Positions 33,939 through 43,879 of a DNA stretch of 64,000 bases are shown here, in pieces. The stretch is from Plantibacter flavus (GTDB lineage Bacteria > Actinomycetota > Actinomycetes > Actinomycetales > Microbacteriaceae). The translations under genes and the position numbers were made by a program. The first letter of the stretch is position 1. Every line of letters starts with the position of its first letter. The stretch spans positions 434,001 through 498,000 of the forward strand of contig NZ_FXAP01000004.1 in assembly GCF_900177615.1 (NCBI RefSeq), written 5' to 3'. Below the pieces are notes generated by a model. That model had not been told where the DNA came from and ran no database searches. It saw nothing but the letters and a program-made list of their open reading frames with translations.

Positions 33939-34211
33939 CTAGCTCGCGGTACCGAACACCAGCGTGACGACCCAGGCGAAGACGAAGTCGATGCCGTAGA
34001 CGAGCGCCATCATGATGCAGACGAAGACGAGCACCACAGCCGTGTAGCTGAGGAGTTCCTTCCGCGTCGGCGTGACGACCTTCTTGAGTTCCGCGAAGAC
34101 CTGCTTCAGGAACAGGACGATGCCCGAGAAGAAGCCGCGCCGTTCGGCACGGTCCGCCTTCGCCTTGACGACGACGTCCTCGCCGGGCGTGTCGGTACTC
34201 TTCGGGGCCAC
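33939..34211 (-). CDS. secE: Preprotein translocase subunit SecE
   Basis: A 90-residue SecE, the small clamp subunit of the SecYEG channel. The amphipathic helix (FLKQVFAELKKVVTPTRKELL) precedes a single C-terminal membrane span (about residues 55-85). It lies between tRNA-Trp and nusG, the standard location. Confidence 0.96.
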   Translation of the reverse strand: MAPKSTDTPGEDVVVKAKADRAERRGFFSGIVLFLKQVFAELKKVVTPTRKELLSYTAVVLVFVCIMMALVYGIDFVFAWVVTLVFGTAS

Positions 34212-34252
34212 TCGTTACACCTTTCGTGTGCCGGTGCATACGCACCGACTCG

Positions 34253-34325
34253 CAGGGCGGACAGGACTTGAACCTGCAACCTGCGGTTTTGGAGACCGCT
34301 GCTCTACCAATTGAGCCACCGCCCT
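34253..34325 (-). tRNA. tRNA-Trp (CCA)
   Basis: Acceptor stem AGGGCGG pairs with CCGCCCU, discriminator G. The anticodon loop reads CTCCAAA, anticodon CCA. The D arm (GCTCAATTGGTAGAGC) and T arm (GGTTCAAGTCC) are normal, and the CCA end is not encoded. Confidence 0.97.
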
Positions 34326-34473
34326 TCAGTGCTGACGCACCGGAGGGGTCGAAGCTACCCTGACCTCCTGAACGTTGCCTCACCACAGGGGCGAAAACAG
34401 GCGCAGAAAATCATGGCAGATTTCAACTACCTCCATCCAGTGTACGGCACGGTCGCCCGGCTGTAAAACCAGC

Positions 34474-34503
34474 GGTGGGCGCCGCGTGTGCTCAGCGCCC
34501 ACC
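34474..34503. terminator. Hairpin upstream of the DUF805 gene
   Basis: A 9-bp perfect stem GGTGGGCGC/GCGCCCACC with a 12-nt loop. Nothing else is seen between tRNA-Trp and the DUF805 gene except a TAGGGT -10 candidate at 34522-34527. Confidence 0.35.
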
Positions 34504-34568
34504 TCACTCGGCGAGGCCCGCGTAGGGTTGCTGGTTCGAACGCACCACGACTCGACCCAGGGGGACCG

Positions 34569-35123
34569 ATGAGCAACGCCGACGAAGACCCGCAGGCCGC
34601 ACCGGAGACGATCCGGAAGCACGACCACCCGATCCCACCCCGCTTCGCGGATGACAGCCCACTCCCGGGTGCCGGCCCGATCCAGGCGTTCCTCCGGTTC
34701 TGGAAGCGGTATCCGATCTTCACCGGGCGGGCCAGCCGGAGCGAGTTCTGGTGGTGGGTGGTCGTCCACGCCGTCATCGTCACCGCGCTCCTGGTGATCG
34801 GTCGCGGCGTCGACGTCGCGACCGGGGCGACGACCGGGTTCTGGGAGGGTCAGGTGACCGAAGGCCCTGCCTGGGGCGCCCAGAGCATCCTGTCCGGGAT
34901 CTGGGGCCTCGCGACGATCATCCCGGGACTGTCGCTGAACGCGCGCCGCATGCACGACACGGACCACAGCGGCTGGTGGCAGCTCATCAACCTGGTCCCG
35001 ATCTTCGGGTGGTTCTTCTTCATCTGGCTCGCGGCGCAGCCGAGCGACCGGGGCGGTGCCCGCTACGACACGGGGCCGAACCGCGAGGGCGCCCCGATCA
35101 AGCCTGCCGACGCTCCGCAGTGA
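34569..35123 (+). CDS. DUF805 membrane protein
   Basis: A 184-residue protein with a hydrophilic N-terminus of about 45 residues and three to four membrane spans. The DUF805 signature is clear: FTGRASRSEFWWWVVVH (about residues 51-67) and LSLNARRMHDTDHSGWWQLI, followed by a final span and a short tail. The function of the family is unknown. The ATG is preceded by GGGGACCG. Its last 26 bp overlap the convergent LtrA gene. Confidence 0.88.
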   Translation: MSNADEDPQAAPETIRKHDHPIPPRFADDSPLPGAGPIQAFLRFWKRYPIFTGRASRSEFWWWVVVHAVIVTALLVIGRGVDVATGATTGFWEGQVTEGPAWGAQSILSGIWGLATIIPGLSLNARRMHDTDHSGWWQLINLVPIFGWFFFIWLAAQPSDRGGARYDTGPNREGAPIKPADAPQ

Positions 35124-36366
35124 CCCGCCGGTCCGGGAGGACCGTGTCGGCGATCGCGGCGACGACGAGCACCGCCGTGCAGAGGCACCCGAGGACGAGT
35201 TCACCGAGCTGCGGCACGAGGAGCGCGGTGACCCCGCAGGCCGCCAGCATCGCGAGGCCGATGACCGGCGCGAGCGGAACGGCGCGATCGACGACGAACC
35301 GGAACAGCGACAACCCGACGAGATAGAGGGCAGGACCGCCGAGGATCACGACGCCTCCGGCGAGCTCGACGGCGTCCGCCGGTCGGTCGAGGATCTCCTT
35401 GTCCCCCACCGACACGAGCACGATCCCGGCGACGATCACGACGTGGGCGTAGCTGTACCCGTCGCGCGCGATGCGACCGAGACGACCCGGCCCCCGTCGA
35501 CCGGGACGGCCTTCGTCGCGGTCGGCGCGGTCGCCCTCCGCCTCGGCGGCCTCCACCGCTCGGCGCCCCGCCGCCTCCGTGCGGTGGAAGTACAACCACC
35601 ACAGCGCGACCGCGGAGACGAAGGCGCTCAGCATCCCGACGACGCCGGCGACCGAGGTCTCGAGCTCGACGAACGCGAACCCGGTGACGAGCAGCGACTC
35701 GCCGATCGCGATGATGATGAAGAGCGACGCCCGCTCGGAGAGGTGCGCACCGGAGAGCTCCCAGCTCTCGACCTTCGAGGCCCGCACACCCGGCAGCCGG
35801 AATCCGAGGGCCCCGCCGCCGTACTCGATGGCGACGGCGCCGATCCAGAACGCCAGTTGCCAGTCGGCCGGCACCAGCGCGCCGGCGATCCAGAAGACGG
35901 CGGCGAACGCGGTCCAGACGAGGACGCGTGCGAAGCTCAGGGCCACGTCGCGGTCGTGCCGCCAGGTCGCCACGACCATGAACAGCGTCCGGACGAGCTG
36001 GAGCACGACGTAGGCGACGGCGAACGCCAGCGCGCGGTCGGTGAACGACGCCGACACCGACACCGCCGCGACGAACGCCAACAGGCCGAAGCCGATGAGC
36101 GCGAGTCGCACCGCGAGCCGTTCCGGGTCGAGCCAGTTCGTCACCCAGCTCGTGGACACCCAGGACCACCAGAGCGCCAGGATGAGGACGATCGACTCGA
36201 GCGCGGCGGTGACGCTCTGGTCGTCGGCGATGAGCTTGCTCAGCTGGGTGAGCGCGAAGACGAAGACGAGGTCGAAGAACAACTCGACGAATGTGACGCG
36301 CTCGGCGCGTTCACCGGACTCCGGGCGACGGAGATCAGCGACGAGGCCGAATCTGGGGGCGGGCAT
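35098..36366 (-). CDS. Low temperature requirement protein A family membrane protein
   Basis: A 422-residue polytopic protein of the LtrA family with about 11-12 predicted spans and the hallmark VTFVELFFDLVFVFALTQLS (about residues 24-43), then WWSWVSTSWVTNWLDPE and AIGESLLVTGFAF. The family is named from a Listeria cold-sensitive mutant; its molecular function is not known. The ATG at 36366 lies 6 nt behind CAGGAT (leaderless pattern, weaker box). Confidence 0.9.
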   Translation of the reverse strand: MPAPRFGLVADLRRPESGERAERVTFVELFFDLVFVFALTQLSKLIADDQSVTAALESIVLILALWWSWVSTSWVTNWLDPERLAVRLALIGFGLLAFVAAVSVSASFTDRALAFAVAYVVLQLVRTLFMVVATWRHDRDVALSFARVLVWTAFAAVFWIAGALVPADWQLAFWIGAVAIEYGGGALGFRLPGVRASKVESWELSGAHLSERASLFIIIAIGESLLVTGFAFVELETSVAGVVGMLSAFVSAVALWWLYFHRTEAAGRRAVEAAEAEGDRADRDEGRPGRRGPGRLGRIARDGYSYAHVVIVAGIVLVSVGDKEILDRPADAVELAGGVVILGGPALYLVGLSLFRFVVDRAVPLAPVIGLAMLAACGVTALLVPQLGELVLGCLCTAVLVVAAIADTVLPDRRVTAERRQA

Positions 36367-36603
36367 CTTCGTATCCTGGCAGGGTTCCCGGTGCCGACGC
36401 CTCCCCCTCGGATTCGTCGACACCGGGTCGTGGTCGTCGCGAGCTGCGGGGACAGAGCCCGACGACCACCAGGCGAGCGTAGCAACAAGTATTCCAGATG
36501 CACAAGGTCCAGAAGCATCATCGGAATATCGGCGGCCACCGGCGGGTTGCGTCCGAAGGCCGCGTCGTCCGCGTGCCGCACCCCCACGAAAGGCACCACC
36601 CGT

Positions 36604-37677
36604 ATGGATCTCTTCGCCCCCGTCCGACTCGGCGACCTCGAACTCGCCAACCGCGTCGTCATGGCCCCGCTCACCCGCATGCGGTCCGGAGCCGACGGCG
36701 TCCCCGGCGACCTCGTCGCCGAGCACTACAGCCAGCGCGCAGGGCTCGGGCTCATCATCACGGAGGGCACCTACCCGAGCGCCGAGTCTCGCTCCTACCC
36801 GGGCCAGCCCGGCATCGTCACCCCCGAGCAGGTCGAGGGTTGGCGTGGCGTCGCAGAGGCCGTGCACGGAGCAGGCGGGCTCATCGTCATGCAGCTCATG
36901 AACGGTGGCCGCGTCTCGCACACCGACATCACGGGCACCGACCGCATCGTCGCGCCGAGCGCGATCGCCATCGCCGGCGAGGTCCGGACGCCGACGGGCG
37001 CCCAGCCGTACCCCGTCCCGCACGCGCTGAGCACCGAGGAGCTCGACACGGTCCGCGAGGAGTTCGTCCAGGCCGCCCGCAACGCGATCGAGGCAGGGCT
37101 CGACGGCGTCGAGCTCCACGCCGCGAACGGCTACCTGCTGCACCAGTTCCTGTCCCCCGTCTCCAACGTGCGCGACGACCGCGCCGGAGGCAGCCCGGAG
37201 GCTCGCGCGTCGTACGTCGCCGAGGTCGTCGGTGCCGTCGCCGAGGCGGTCGGCGCAGCGCGCGTCGGCATCCGCATCTCCCCGATGAACGGCGCCGGCG
37301 ACACGGCGGAGACCGACGAGGCCGACGTCCGAGCGACCTACGAGGCACTGCTCGACGCCCTGGCACCGCTCGGCCTCGCCTACCTCAGCATCCTCCACGA
37401 GGACCCGGCCGGCGAGCTCGTCCAGGACCTGCGCGGCCACTTCGGCGGCAAGCTCATCGTCAACAGCGGCTTCGGCACCGTCACGACGCGCGACGAGGCG
37501 ATCGCCCTCGTCGAGCACGCGCACGCCGACGCCGTCGCCGTCGGGCGTCTCGCCATCGCGAACCCCGACCTCGTCGAGCGTTGGGCGGGCGAGCACGAGG
37601 AGAACACGCCGAACCCGGCCACCTTCTACGGCCCGGGCGCCGAGGGCTACACCGACTACCCGCGCCTCGCGAGCTGA
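36604..37677 (+). CDS. Old yellow enzyme family oxidoreductase
   Basis: A 357-residue FMN-dependent ene-reductase of the OYE/NemA class. The TIM barrel begins MDLFAPVRLGDLELANRVVMAPLTRMRS; the substrate-binding pair His-Asn is in ELHAANGYLLHQFLSP (H-x-x-N), and the FMN-phosphate region is GKLIVNSGFG and ADAVAVGRLAIANPDLV. The sequence MQLMNGGR has Asn where most relatives have His. AAAGG lies upstream of the ATG. It likely reduces activated alkenes or nitro-esters with NAD(P)H. A family-D palindrome follows the stop. Confidence 0.93.
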   Translation: MDLFAPVRLGDLELANRVVMAPLTRMRSGADGVPGDLVAEHYSQRAGLGLIITEGTYPSAESRSYPGQPGIVTPEQVEGWRGVAEAVHGAGGLIVMQLMNGGRVSHTDITGTDRIVAPSAIAIAGEVRTPTGAQPYPVPHALSTEELDTVREEFVQAARNAIEAGLDGVELHAANGYLLHQFLSPVSNVRDDRAGGSPEARASYVAEVVGAVAEAVGAARVGIRISPMNGAGDTAETDEADVRATYEALLDALAPLGLAYLSILHEDPAGELVQDLRGHFGGKLIVNSGFGTVTTRDEAIALVEHAHADAVAVGRLAIANPDLVERWAGEHEENTPNPATFYGPGAEGYTDYPRLAS

Positions 37678-37683
37678 TCACGC

Positions 37684-37740
37684 TCAGGTGAGGCACCTCG
37701 TCGCTCGACACCTCGTCGGGCGACGAGGTGCCTCACCTCA
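37684..37740. repeat. Dispersed palindrome family D, copy 1
   Basis: Two 20-bp arms, identical at 19 positions (TCAGGTGAGGCACCTCGTCG at 37684-37703 and its near-complement at 37721-37740), around 17 bp. It separates the convergent OYE and ramB genes and includes the ramB stop codon. It may act as a bidirectional terminator. Confidence 0.8.
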
Positions 37741-39240
37741 GTCCGCCCGTGGCGCGTGCGACTCGAGGAACTCGTACACCTCGACGGAGTCGACCCCCGG
37801 GAAGGATCCCGTCGGCAGGGCCGCCAGCAGACTCGTCGGTGTCCGCGCCGCCGGCCAGGCGTTCCCCTCCCACCGCTCGGCGAGCGCCGGTGAGGCCCGA
37901 CGACAGCATCGCTCGTCGGGGCAGTTCGAGGTCGACCGATGCGGTGTCTCGCGTCCGCGGAACCACTTCACGTGCGCGAACGGGACGCCGACGCTGACCG
38001 AGTACTCGCCCTCCTTGGCCTTCTCGATCCGCGAGGTGCACCAGAAGGTGCCGGTGTCCATGTCGGTGTACTGATACCACGGGCTGAAGCGGTCCTCGAC
38101 GTCGAAGACGGTCCTGGCCGTCCAGTTGCGACAGACGAGCGAGCCTTCCACCGCTCCGAGGACGTCGGATGGGAACGTGACCCCGTCGTTCTCGTAGGCC
38201 TTGATGATCGTCCCCGACTCGTGCACCTTCATGAAGTGCACCGGGAGCCCGAGGTGCCTCGTCGCGAGGTTCGTGAAGCGGTGCGCGGCTGTCTCGTACG
38301 ACACCGCGAACGCGTCGCGCAGGTCCTCCATCGAGATGCGCCGGAGCTGTTTCGCCTCGCCGAGGACGCGCACGGCGTCGCGCTCGGGCAGGAGGATGGC
38401 CGCCGTCAGGTAGTTGGTCTCAACGCGCTGCCGCAGAAAGTCCGCGTAGTTTCCCGGCTCTTCGTGCCCGCACAGGTGACTGGCGAACGCCTGCAGGATG
38501 GGGGAACGCGAATCACGGGACATCGAGGGTTCGGTCGGCAGGTAGATCCGACCGTTGCGCCGGTCGGTGACCGAGCGCGTCGAGTGCGGCAGGTCGCCGA
38601 CGTAGTGGAGTGAGAACCCGAGGTGCTGTGCCATCTCGGCGACCGTCTGGTGCGAGACCGGCCCTCCGGTGTAGCCGACGGCGTCGAGCAGCCCCTTCGC
38701 GACGGCCTCGAGATCGGGGAAGTGGTTGTCGGCCGCCCGCATGTCCGCCCGGAGGACCGCGTTGGCCCGGCGCGCCTCCTCCGGCGTCGCCGCGCGCTCC
38801 CGATGCAGGCGGGCGACCTCGTCGTGCAGCGCCAGCACGGTGCGCAGCGTCTCGTCCGCCGTCCCCTTCGAGACGCGGATGGGTGCGATCCCGAGGGCGG
38901 AGAAGACGGGGCCCCGCTGGGCACGCTCGACGGCGATCTCGAGCGCGGCGCGGTCGCTCGGCGGTTCGTCACGGAGCAGGTCGTCGACGGTGGTGTCGAG
39001 GGCCGCGGCGATGACGCGGAGCATCGACAGGCTCGGCTCCCGATGCCCGTTCTCGATCGCCGACGCCTGGGACGGTGCGCGGTCGATCGCCTGCGCGAGC
39101 TCGTCGAGCGTGAGGCCCGCGCGGGACCGGGCATCGCGGATCCGGCGACCGAGGACGAGGGCGTCCGCGTGCGGAGCAGTTCCGTCACCAGGGGTGGCGG
39201 AGGCGGGTGGAGCAGCGGCGGTGCTGGTCATGGTCATCAT
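37738..39240 (-). CDS. ramB: RamB-type regulator of acetate/glyoxylate metabolism
   Basis: A 500-residue XRE-type regulator. The helix-turn-helix is at about residues 31-85 (LTLDELAQAIDRAPSQASAIENG), then an ImmA/IrrE-like domain with a degenerate site (LQAFASHLCGHEEPGNYADF, QRVETNYLTAAILLPE) and a C-terminal DUF2083-like Cys cluster (CRNWTARTVF, FWCTSRIEK, CPDERCC). This is the architecture of RamB/ScfR, which represses the glyoxylate genes in Corynebacterium. The divergent neighbour aceA and then aceB fit that role exactly. The start is uncertain: ATG 39240 or GTG 39246. Confidence 0.9.
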   Translation of the reverse strand: MMTMTSTAAAPPASATPGDGTAPHADALVLGRRIRDARSRAGLTLDELAQAIDRAPSQASAIENGHREPSLSMLRVIAAALDTTVDDLLRDEPPSDRAALEIAVERAQRGPVFSALGIAPIRVSKGTADETLRTVLALHDEVARLHRERAATPEEARRANAVLRADMRAADNHFPDLEAVAKGLLDAVGYTGGPVSHQTVAEMAQHLGFSLHYVGDLPHSTRSVTDRRNGRIYLPTEPSMSRDSRSPILQAFASHLCGHEEPGNYADFLRQRVETNYLTAAILLPERDAVRVLGEAKQLRRISMEDLRDAFAVSYETAAHRFTNLATRHLGLPVHFMKVHESGTIIKAYENDGVTFPSDVLGAVEGSLVCRNWTARTVFDVEDRFSPWYQYTDMDTGTFWCTSRIEKAKEGEYSVSVGVPFAHVKWFRGRETPHRSTSNCPDERCCRRASPALAERWEGNAWPAARTPTSLLAALPTGSFPGVDSVEVYEFLESHAPRAD

Positions 39241-39382
39241 GCTCACACGCCCCGGTTGTTCCGGCAAACAGAAGGTCGGCCGTTCTTCTGTCCACGGATG
39301 ACGTCCGTCGGGGTTGCGGCGAGCGCAGGATCGTTCCCACAGCACGACCCGCCCCACCGACCTCGACACCACAGGAGTCATC

Positions 39383-40729
39383 GTGAGCAACGAAGCCACC
39401 CGACCGACCGACCACCGCACGCCCCTCCGCGCCGGCGACCAGACGCAGACGGCCGAGGAACTGCAGCGCGAGTGGGACACCGACCCGCGCTGGGACGGGG
39501 TCCGCCGCGACTACACCGCCGAGGACGTCGTCCGCCTGCGTGGCGGTGTCCGGGAGGAACCGACGCTCGCCCGCCGAGGCGCGGAGCGCCTGTGGAACCT
39601 CCTCCACACCGAGGAGTGGGTGCCTGCACTCGGTGCGCTGACCGGCAACCAGGCCGTGCAGCAGGTCCGGGCGGGCCTGCAGGCGATCTACCTCTCCGGA
39701 TGGCAGGTCGCCGCCGACGCGAACCTCTCCGGGCAGACCTACCCCGATCAGAGCCTCTACCCGGCGAACTCGGTTCCGGCGGTCGTCCGGCGGATCAACA
39801 ACGCGCTGCTCCGGGCCGAGCAGATCGACTTCGCCGAGCGAGCCGTCGGGGAGACGCCGGGACCCGAGGCGATCGACTGGCTCGCGCCGATCGTCGCCGA
39901 CGCCGAAGCCGGCTTCGGTGGACCGCTCAACGCCTACGAACTCATGGCCGGCATGATCCAGGCCGGCGCCGCGGGCGTCCACTGGGAGGACCAGCTCGCG
40001 GCTGAGAAGAAGTGCGGCCACATGGGCGGCAAGGTGCTGGTGCCGACGAGCCAGCACATCCGGACCCTCAATGCGGCCCGGCTGGCGGCGGACGTCGCCG
40101 GTGTGCCGACCATCGTCATCGCCCGCACCGATGCGCTGGCAGCCACGCTCCTCACGAGCGACATCGACGAGCGCGATCTGCCGTTCCTGAACGGGAACCG
40201 GACCCCGGAGGGCTTCTACGAGGTGGAGAACGGCATCGGTCCGGTGCTCGCGCGCGGCCTCGCCTACGCGGAATACGCCGATCTGCTCTGGGTCGAGTCG
40301 GCGGAACCCGACCTCGACCTCGCCCGGCGGTTCGCCGAGGCCGTCCACGAGCGGTTCCCGGGCAAGCTGCTCGCCTACAACTGCTCGCCGTCGTTCAACT
40401 GGAAGTCGCACCTCGACGATGCGCAGATCGCGTCCTTCCAGCGCGAGCTCGCCGCCATGGGGTACGCGTTCCAGTTCATCACCCTCGCCGGCTTCCACGC
40501 GCTGAACCACTCGATGTTCACCCTGGCGAACGACTACCGGGAGCGGGCGATGAGCGCCTACGTCGACCTCCAGGAAGCCGAGTTCGCCGCAGAGGCCAGC
40601 GGCTACACCGCCACCAAGCACCAGCGGGAAGTCGGTACCGGCTACTTCGACCTGGTCGCGACCGCCCTCAACCCCGGCAGCGCCACCCTCGCCCTCGCCG
40701 GGTCGACCGAGGAACAACAGTTCCACTGA
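39383..40729 (+). CDS. aceA: Isocitrate lyase
   Basis: A 448-residue isocitrate lyase that cleaves isocitrate to glyoxylate and succinate. The catalytic signature KKCGHMGG is present with its Cys, as are [18 protein letters not shown] and YNCSPSFNW. The start is GTG 39383 behind AGGAG; longer in-frame starts have no ribosome binding site. It is divergent from ramB, and the gap contains TTGTTCCGGCAAAC (39256-39269), a possible but unproven RamB site. The gene for malate synthase follows on the same strand. Confidence 0.97.
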   Translation: MSNEATRPTDHRTPLRAGDQTQTAEELQREWDTDPRWDGVRRDYTAEDVVRLRGGVREEPTLARRGAERLWNLLHTEEWVPALGALTGNQAVQQVRAGLQAIYLSGWQVAADANLSGQTYPDQSLYPANSVPAVVRRINNALLRAEQIDFAERAVGETPGPEAIDWLAPIVADAEAGFGGPLNAYELMAGMIQAGAAGVHWEDQLAAEKKCGHMGGKVLVPTSQHIRTLNAARLAADVAGVPTIVIARTDALAATLLTSDIDERDLPFLNGNRTPEGFYEVENGIGPVLARGLAYAEYADLLWVESAEPDLDLARRFAEAVHERFPGKLLAYNCSPSFNWKSHLDDAQIASFQRELAAMGYAFQFITLAGFHALNHSMFTLANDYRERAMSAYVDLQEAEFAAEASGYTATKHQREVGTGYFDLVATALNPGSATLALAGSTEEQQFH

Positions 40730-40746
40730 TGATCCATACCAGCCCC

Positions 40747-40780
40747 GCCCTTCGACAAGCTCAGGGACCGCTCGAAGGGC
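40747..40780. repeat. Family B hairpin between aceA and aceB
   Basis: GCCCTTCGA and TCGAAGGGC flank CAAGCTCAGGGACCGC: a family-B copy that forms a 9-bp stem. It lies inside the aceA-aceB gap and could separate expression of the two genes. Confidence 0.8.
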
Positions 40781-40817
40781 CCATCCGACGCACGACCATC
40801 CGAAACGGAGTCACCCC

Positions 40818-42482
40818 ATGAACACCCTGCTCGCTTCCCCGTCCACGCCCACCACCGCGCCGGTGCCCACGCAGCGCACCGGCCCCGCCATCGAGGTCGT
40901 CGGTCGTCTCGGGGACCGGTACGACGAGATCCTCACCCCGGACGCCCTCGCCTTCCTCGCCGACCTGCACCAGCGGTTCGCGGGTGCACGGCACGACCGC
41001 CTCGCCGAGCGCATGCGCCGACGCTTCGAGATCGGGAACGGCCGCGACCCGCGGTTCCGCGACGACACCGCGGCGATCCGGGAGGACCGCTCCTGGCGCG
41101 TCGCCGGCGCCGGGCCCGGTCTCGAGGACCGCCGGGTCGAGATCACCGGCCCCACCGATCCGAAGATGACGATCAACGCCCTCAACTCCGGCGCGAACGT
41201 CTGGCTCGCCGACCAGGAGGACGCGACGAGCCCGACGTGGGCCAACGTCATCGGCGGTCAGCTCTCGCTGCGCGACGCCGTCCGCAGCGAGCTGACGTTC
41301 ACGAACGAAGCGGGCACGGTGTACCGCGTCACCGCGACGGAGACGCCGACGATCGTCATGCGCCCACGCGGCTGGCACCTCGTGGAGAAGCACCTGCGGT
41401 TCGTCGACCGCTCCGGAGCGGCGATGGCGGCCTCCGGAAGCCTCGTCGACTACGGCCTCTACGTCTTCCACAACGCCCGCCCGCTCATCGACGCCGGCCG
41501 AGGGCCCTACTTCTACCTCCCGAAGTTGGAGTCGAGCGAGGAGGCGCAGCTCTGGGACGACGTCTTCACGTTCACCGAGGAACGCCTGGGTCTCGACCAC
41601 GGCACGATCCGCGCCACCGTGCTCATCGAGACGCTCCCGGCTGCGTTCGAGATGGACGAGATCCTGTACGCGCTCCGCGACCACTGCGCCGGTCTCAACG
41701 CCGGTCGGTGGGACTACATCTTCTCGATCATCAAGAACTACCGGGGGCGCGGTGCCCGGTTCGTCCTGCCCGACCGCAGCGAGGTGACGATGACGGTGCC
41801 GTTCATGCGCGCCTACACCGAGCTCCTCGTGCAGACGTGCCACCGCCGCGGTGCGCACGCGATCGGCGGGATGTCCGCATTCATCCCGAACCGTCGCGAT
41901 CCGGAGGCGACGGCGCGCGCGATAGAGAAGGTCTCAGCCGACAAGCGCCGCGAGGCGGGCGACGGCTTCGACGGGACCTGGGTGGCGCACCCGGACCTCA
42001 TCGAGACCGCCAGGGCCGAGTTCGACGCGGTCCTCGGTGATCGTCCGAACCAGCTCGACCGCCTGCGTGAGGATGTGTCGGTGACGCCGTCGCAGCTCCT
42101 CGACGTCCGCATCGGTCGCGCGGTCACGGACGTCGGTCTCCGCGACAACGTGTCGATCGCCGTCCGCTACCTCGACTCCTGGCTCCGCGGGCTCGGCGCC
42201 GCGGCCATCGACGGACTGATGGAGGACGCGGCGACGGCGGAGATCAGTCGATCGCAGGTCTGGCAGTGGATCCACCAGGACGTCGCGACCGACGACGGCC
42301 GTCCGATCACCCGTGAGCGGGTCGAAGGCCTCCTCGACGAGCTCCTCGCCTCGCTCCCCCGCACCGCGGACGACCGCTTCGACGACGCCGCCGAGCTGTT
42401 CCGCGAGGTGGCACTGCGCGACGAGTTCCCGACCTTCCTCACCGTCCCGGCGTACACGCGGTACCTCGTCGACCCCGCATGA
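40818..42482 (+). CDS. aceB: Malate synthase A
   Basis: A 554-residue malate synthase that condenses glyoxylate with acetyl-CoA. Family landmarks: [10 protein letters not shown]-type motif seen as [13 protein letters not shown], the catalytic-Arg region [42 protein letters not shown] and the catalytic Asp region in [22 protein letters not shown] precedes the ATG. With aceA it completes the glyoxylate shunt for growth on acetate, fatty acids or ethanol, probably under RamB control. Confidence 0.97.
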   Translation: MNTLLASPSTPTTAPVPTQRTGPAIEVVGRLGDRYDEILTPDALAFLADLHQRFAGARHDRLAERMRRRFEIGNGRDPRFRDDTAAIREDRSWRVAGAGPGLEDRRVEITGPTDPKMTINALNSGANVWLADQEDATSPTWANVIGGQLSLRDAVRSELTFTNEAGTVYRVTATETPTIVMRPRGWHLVEKHLRFVDRSGAAMAASGSLVDYGLYVFHNARPLIDAGRGPYFYLPKLESSEEAQLWDDVFTFTEERLGLDHGTIRATVLIETLPAAFEMDEILYALRDHCAGLNAGRWDYIFSIIKNYRGRGARFVLPDRSEVTMTVPFMRAYTELLVQTCHRRGAHAIGGMSAFIPNRRDPEATARAIEKVSADKRREAGDGFDGTWVAHPDLIETARAEFDAVLGDRPNQLDRLREDVSVTPSQLLDVRIGRAVTDVGLRDNVSIAVRYLDSWLRGLGAAAIDGLMEDAATAEISRSQVWQWIHQDVATDDGRPITRERVEGLLDELLASLPRTADDRFDDAAELFREVALRDEFPTFLTVPAYTRYLVDPA

Positions 42483-42486
42483 GGAC

Positions 42487-42543
42487 CGAGGTGAGGCACG
42501 TCGTCGTTCCCCGGTGGACCGGGCGACGAGGTGCCTCACCTCG
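42487..42543. repeat. Dispersed palindrome family D, copy 2
   Basis: 20-bp arms (CGAGGTGAGGCACGTCGTCG and CGACGAGGTGCCTCACCTCG, one mismatch) around 17 bp, 5 bp after the aceB stop. It shares AGGTGAGGCAC and CGACGAGGTGCCTCACCT with copy 1 and probably ends aceAB transcription. Confidence 0.8.
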
Positions 42544-42590
42544 CTGTACGCGAGGTCGGACACGCACTGTCCTCTCGACACCGGGTTCGG

Positions 42591-42596
42591 TACGCT
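42591..42596 (+). promoter_or_regulatory. -10 box of a leaderless promoter (aminotransferase)
   Basis: TACGCT, 7 nt before the GTG at 42604. Confidence 0.5.
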
Positions 42597-42603
42597 CGGA
42601 CTC

Positions 42604-43833
42604 GTGCCTGAATCGACTCCCACGCCCCGTCTGTCCACGAAGATCTCAGCGATCGCCGAGTCCGCCACGCTGAAGGTGGACGCGAAGGCGAAGGCGTTGC
42701 AGGCGCAAGGCCGGCCCGTGATCTCCTACGCGGCGGGCGAGCCGGACTTCCCGACGCCCGAGCACATCGTCGAAGCGGCGCTCGTCGCCGCCCGCGACCC
42801 GAAGGCGCACCGGTACACCCCAGCGGCCGGCCTGCCGGACCTCCGTGCCGCCATCGCGGAGAAGACGCTCCGCGACTCCGGTCTCGAGGTCGACCCGAGC
42901 CGCGTCATCGTCACCAACGGCGGCAAGCAGTCGGTGTACGAGGCGTTCCAGGTCTTGCTGAACCCGGGCGACGAGGTCATCGTGCCGACGCCGTTCTGGA
43001 CCACCTACCCCGAGGCCATCGCCCTCGCCGACGGTGTCGCGGTCGACGTCTTCGCCGACGCCTCGCAGAACTACCAGGTCACGGTCGAGCAGCTCGAGGC
43101 GGCTCGCACCCCGCGCACCAAGGTCCTCCTCTTCGTCTCGCCATCGAACCCGACCGGCTCCGTCTACTCCCCCGAGCAGACGAAGGCGATCGGTGAGTGG
43201 GCGCTCGAGCACGGCATCTGGGTGATCTCCGACGAGATCTACCAGAACCTCACCTACTCGGCCGGCGACAGCGGCGAGGCGGTGAAGGCGATCTCCATCG
43301 TCGAGGCGGTCCCCGAGCTCGCCGAGCAGACGCTCCTCGTGAACGGCGTCGCCAAGACGTACGCGATGACGGGCTGGCGCGTCGGGTGGACCGTCGGCCC
43401 GGCGGACGCGATCAAGGCGCTCGGCAACCTCCAGTCGCACCTCTCCGGCAACGTGAACAACATCGCGCAACGCGCGGCGATCGCGGCCCTCACCGGTCCG
43501 CAGGACGCCGCCGAGGCGATGCGTGAGGCGTTCGACCGCCGCCGCAAGCTCATCGTCGGCGAGCTCAACACGATCGATGGCTTCGACACGCCGACCCCAC
43601 AGGGCGCCTTCTACGTCTACCCCGACGTCAGGGCGCTGCTCGGCCGGACGTTCGGCGGGGTGACGCCCAGGACGTCGCTCGAACTCGCCGACCTCATGCT
43701 CGACCAGGCCGAGGTCGCGGCCGTGCCCGGCGAGGCGTTCGGGCCGTCCGGCTACCTGCGCTTCAGCTACGCACTCGGCGACGACCAGCTCCTCGAGGGC
43801 GTCAAGCGTCTCCAGCGCCTGTTCGCGTCCTGA
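42604..43833 (+). CDS. PLP-dependent aminotransferase, AspC type
   Basis: A 409-residue class I aminotransferase. Landmarks: [13 protein letters not shown] near the N-terminus, [39 protein letters not shown] and the PLP-binding Lys in [16 protein letters not shown]. The C-terminal Arg ([10 protein letters not shown]) binds the substrate carboxylate. This gene commonly lies beside murB and tRNA-Trp in actinobacteria and acts as an aspartate aminotransferase. The start is GTG 42604 with a leaderless pattern. Confidence 0.93.
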   Translation: MPESTPTPRLSTKISAIAESATLKVDAKAKALQAQGRPVISYAAGEPDFPTPEHIVEAALVAARDPKAHRYTPAAGLPDLRAAIAEKTLRDSGLEVDPSRVIVTNGGKQSVYEAFQVLLNPGDEVIVPTPFWTTYPEAIALADGVAVDVFADASQNYQVTVEQLEAARTPRTKVLLFVSPSNPTGSVYSPEQTKAIGEWALEHGIWVISDEIYQNLTYSAGDSGEAVKAISIVEAVPELAEQTLLVNGVAKTYAMTGWRVGWTVGPADAIKALGNLQSHLSGNVNNIAQRAAIAALTGPQDAAEAMREAFDRRRKLIVGELNTIDGFDTPTPQGAFYVYPDVRALLGRTFGGVTPRTSLELADLMLDQAEVAAVPGEAFGPSGYLRFSYALGDDQLLEGVKRLQRLFAS

Positions 43834-43843
43834 CCCGTGGTCC

Positions 43844-43869
43844 GTCCGCTCGTCTTCAGGCGAGCGGAC
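43844..43869. terminator. Bidirectional terminator hairpin
   Basis: A 9-bp perfect stem GTCCGCTCG/CGAGCGGAC, loop TCTTCAGG, between the convergent aminotransferase and murB genes. Confidence 0.6.
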
Positions 43870-43879
43870 CTCGGCAGCG

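Noticed and set aside
35056-36603. Very long plus-strand frame joining antisense LtrA sequence to the old yellow enzyme gene
   Set aside because: The upstream half is a GC-rich antisense shadow of LtrA. The old yellow enzyme has its own start and ribosome binding site at 36604.
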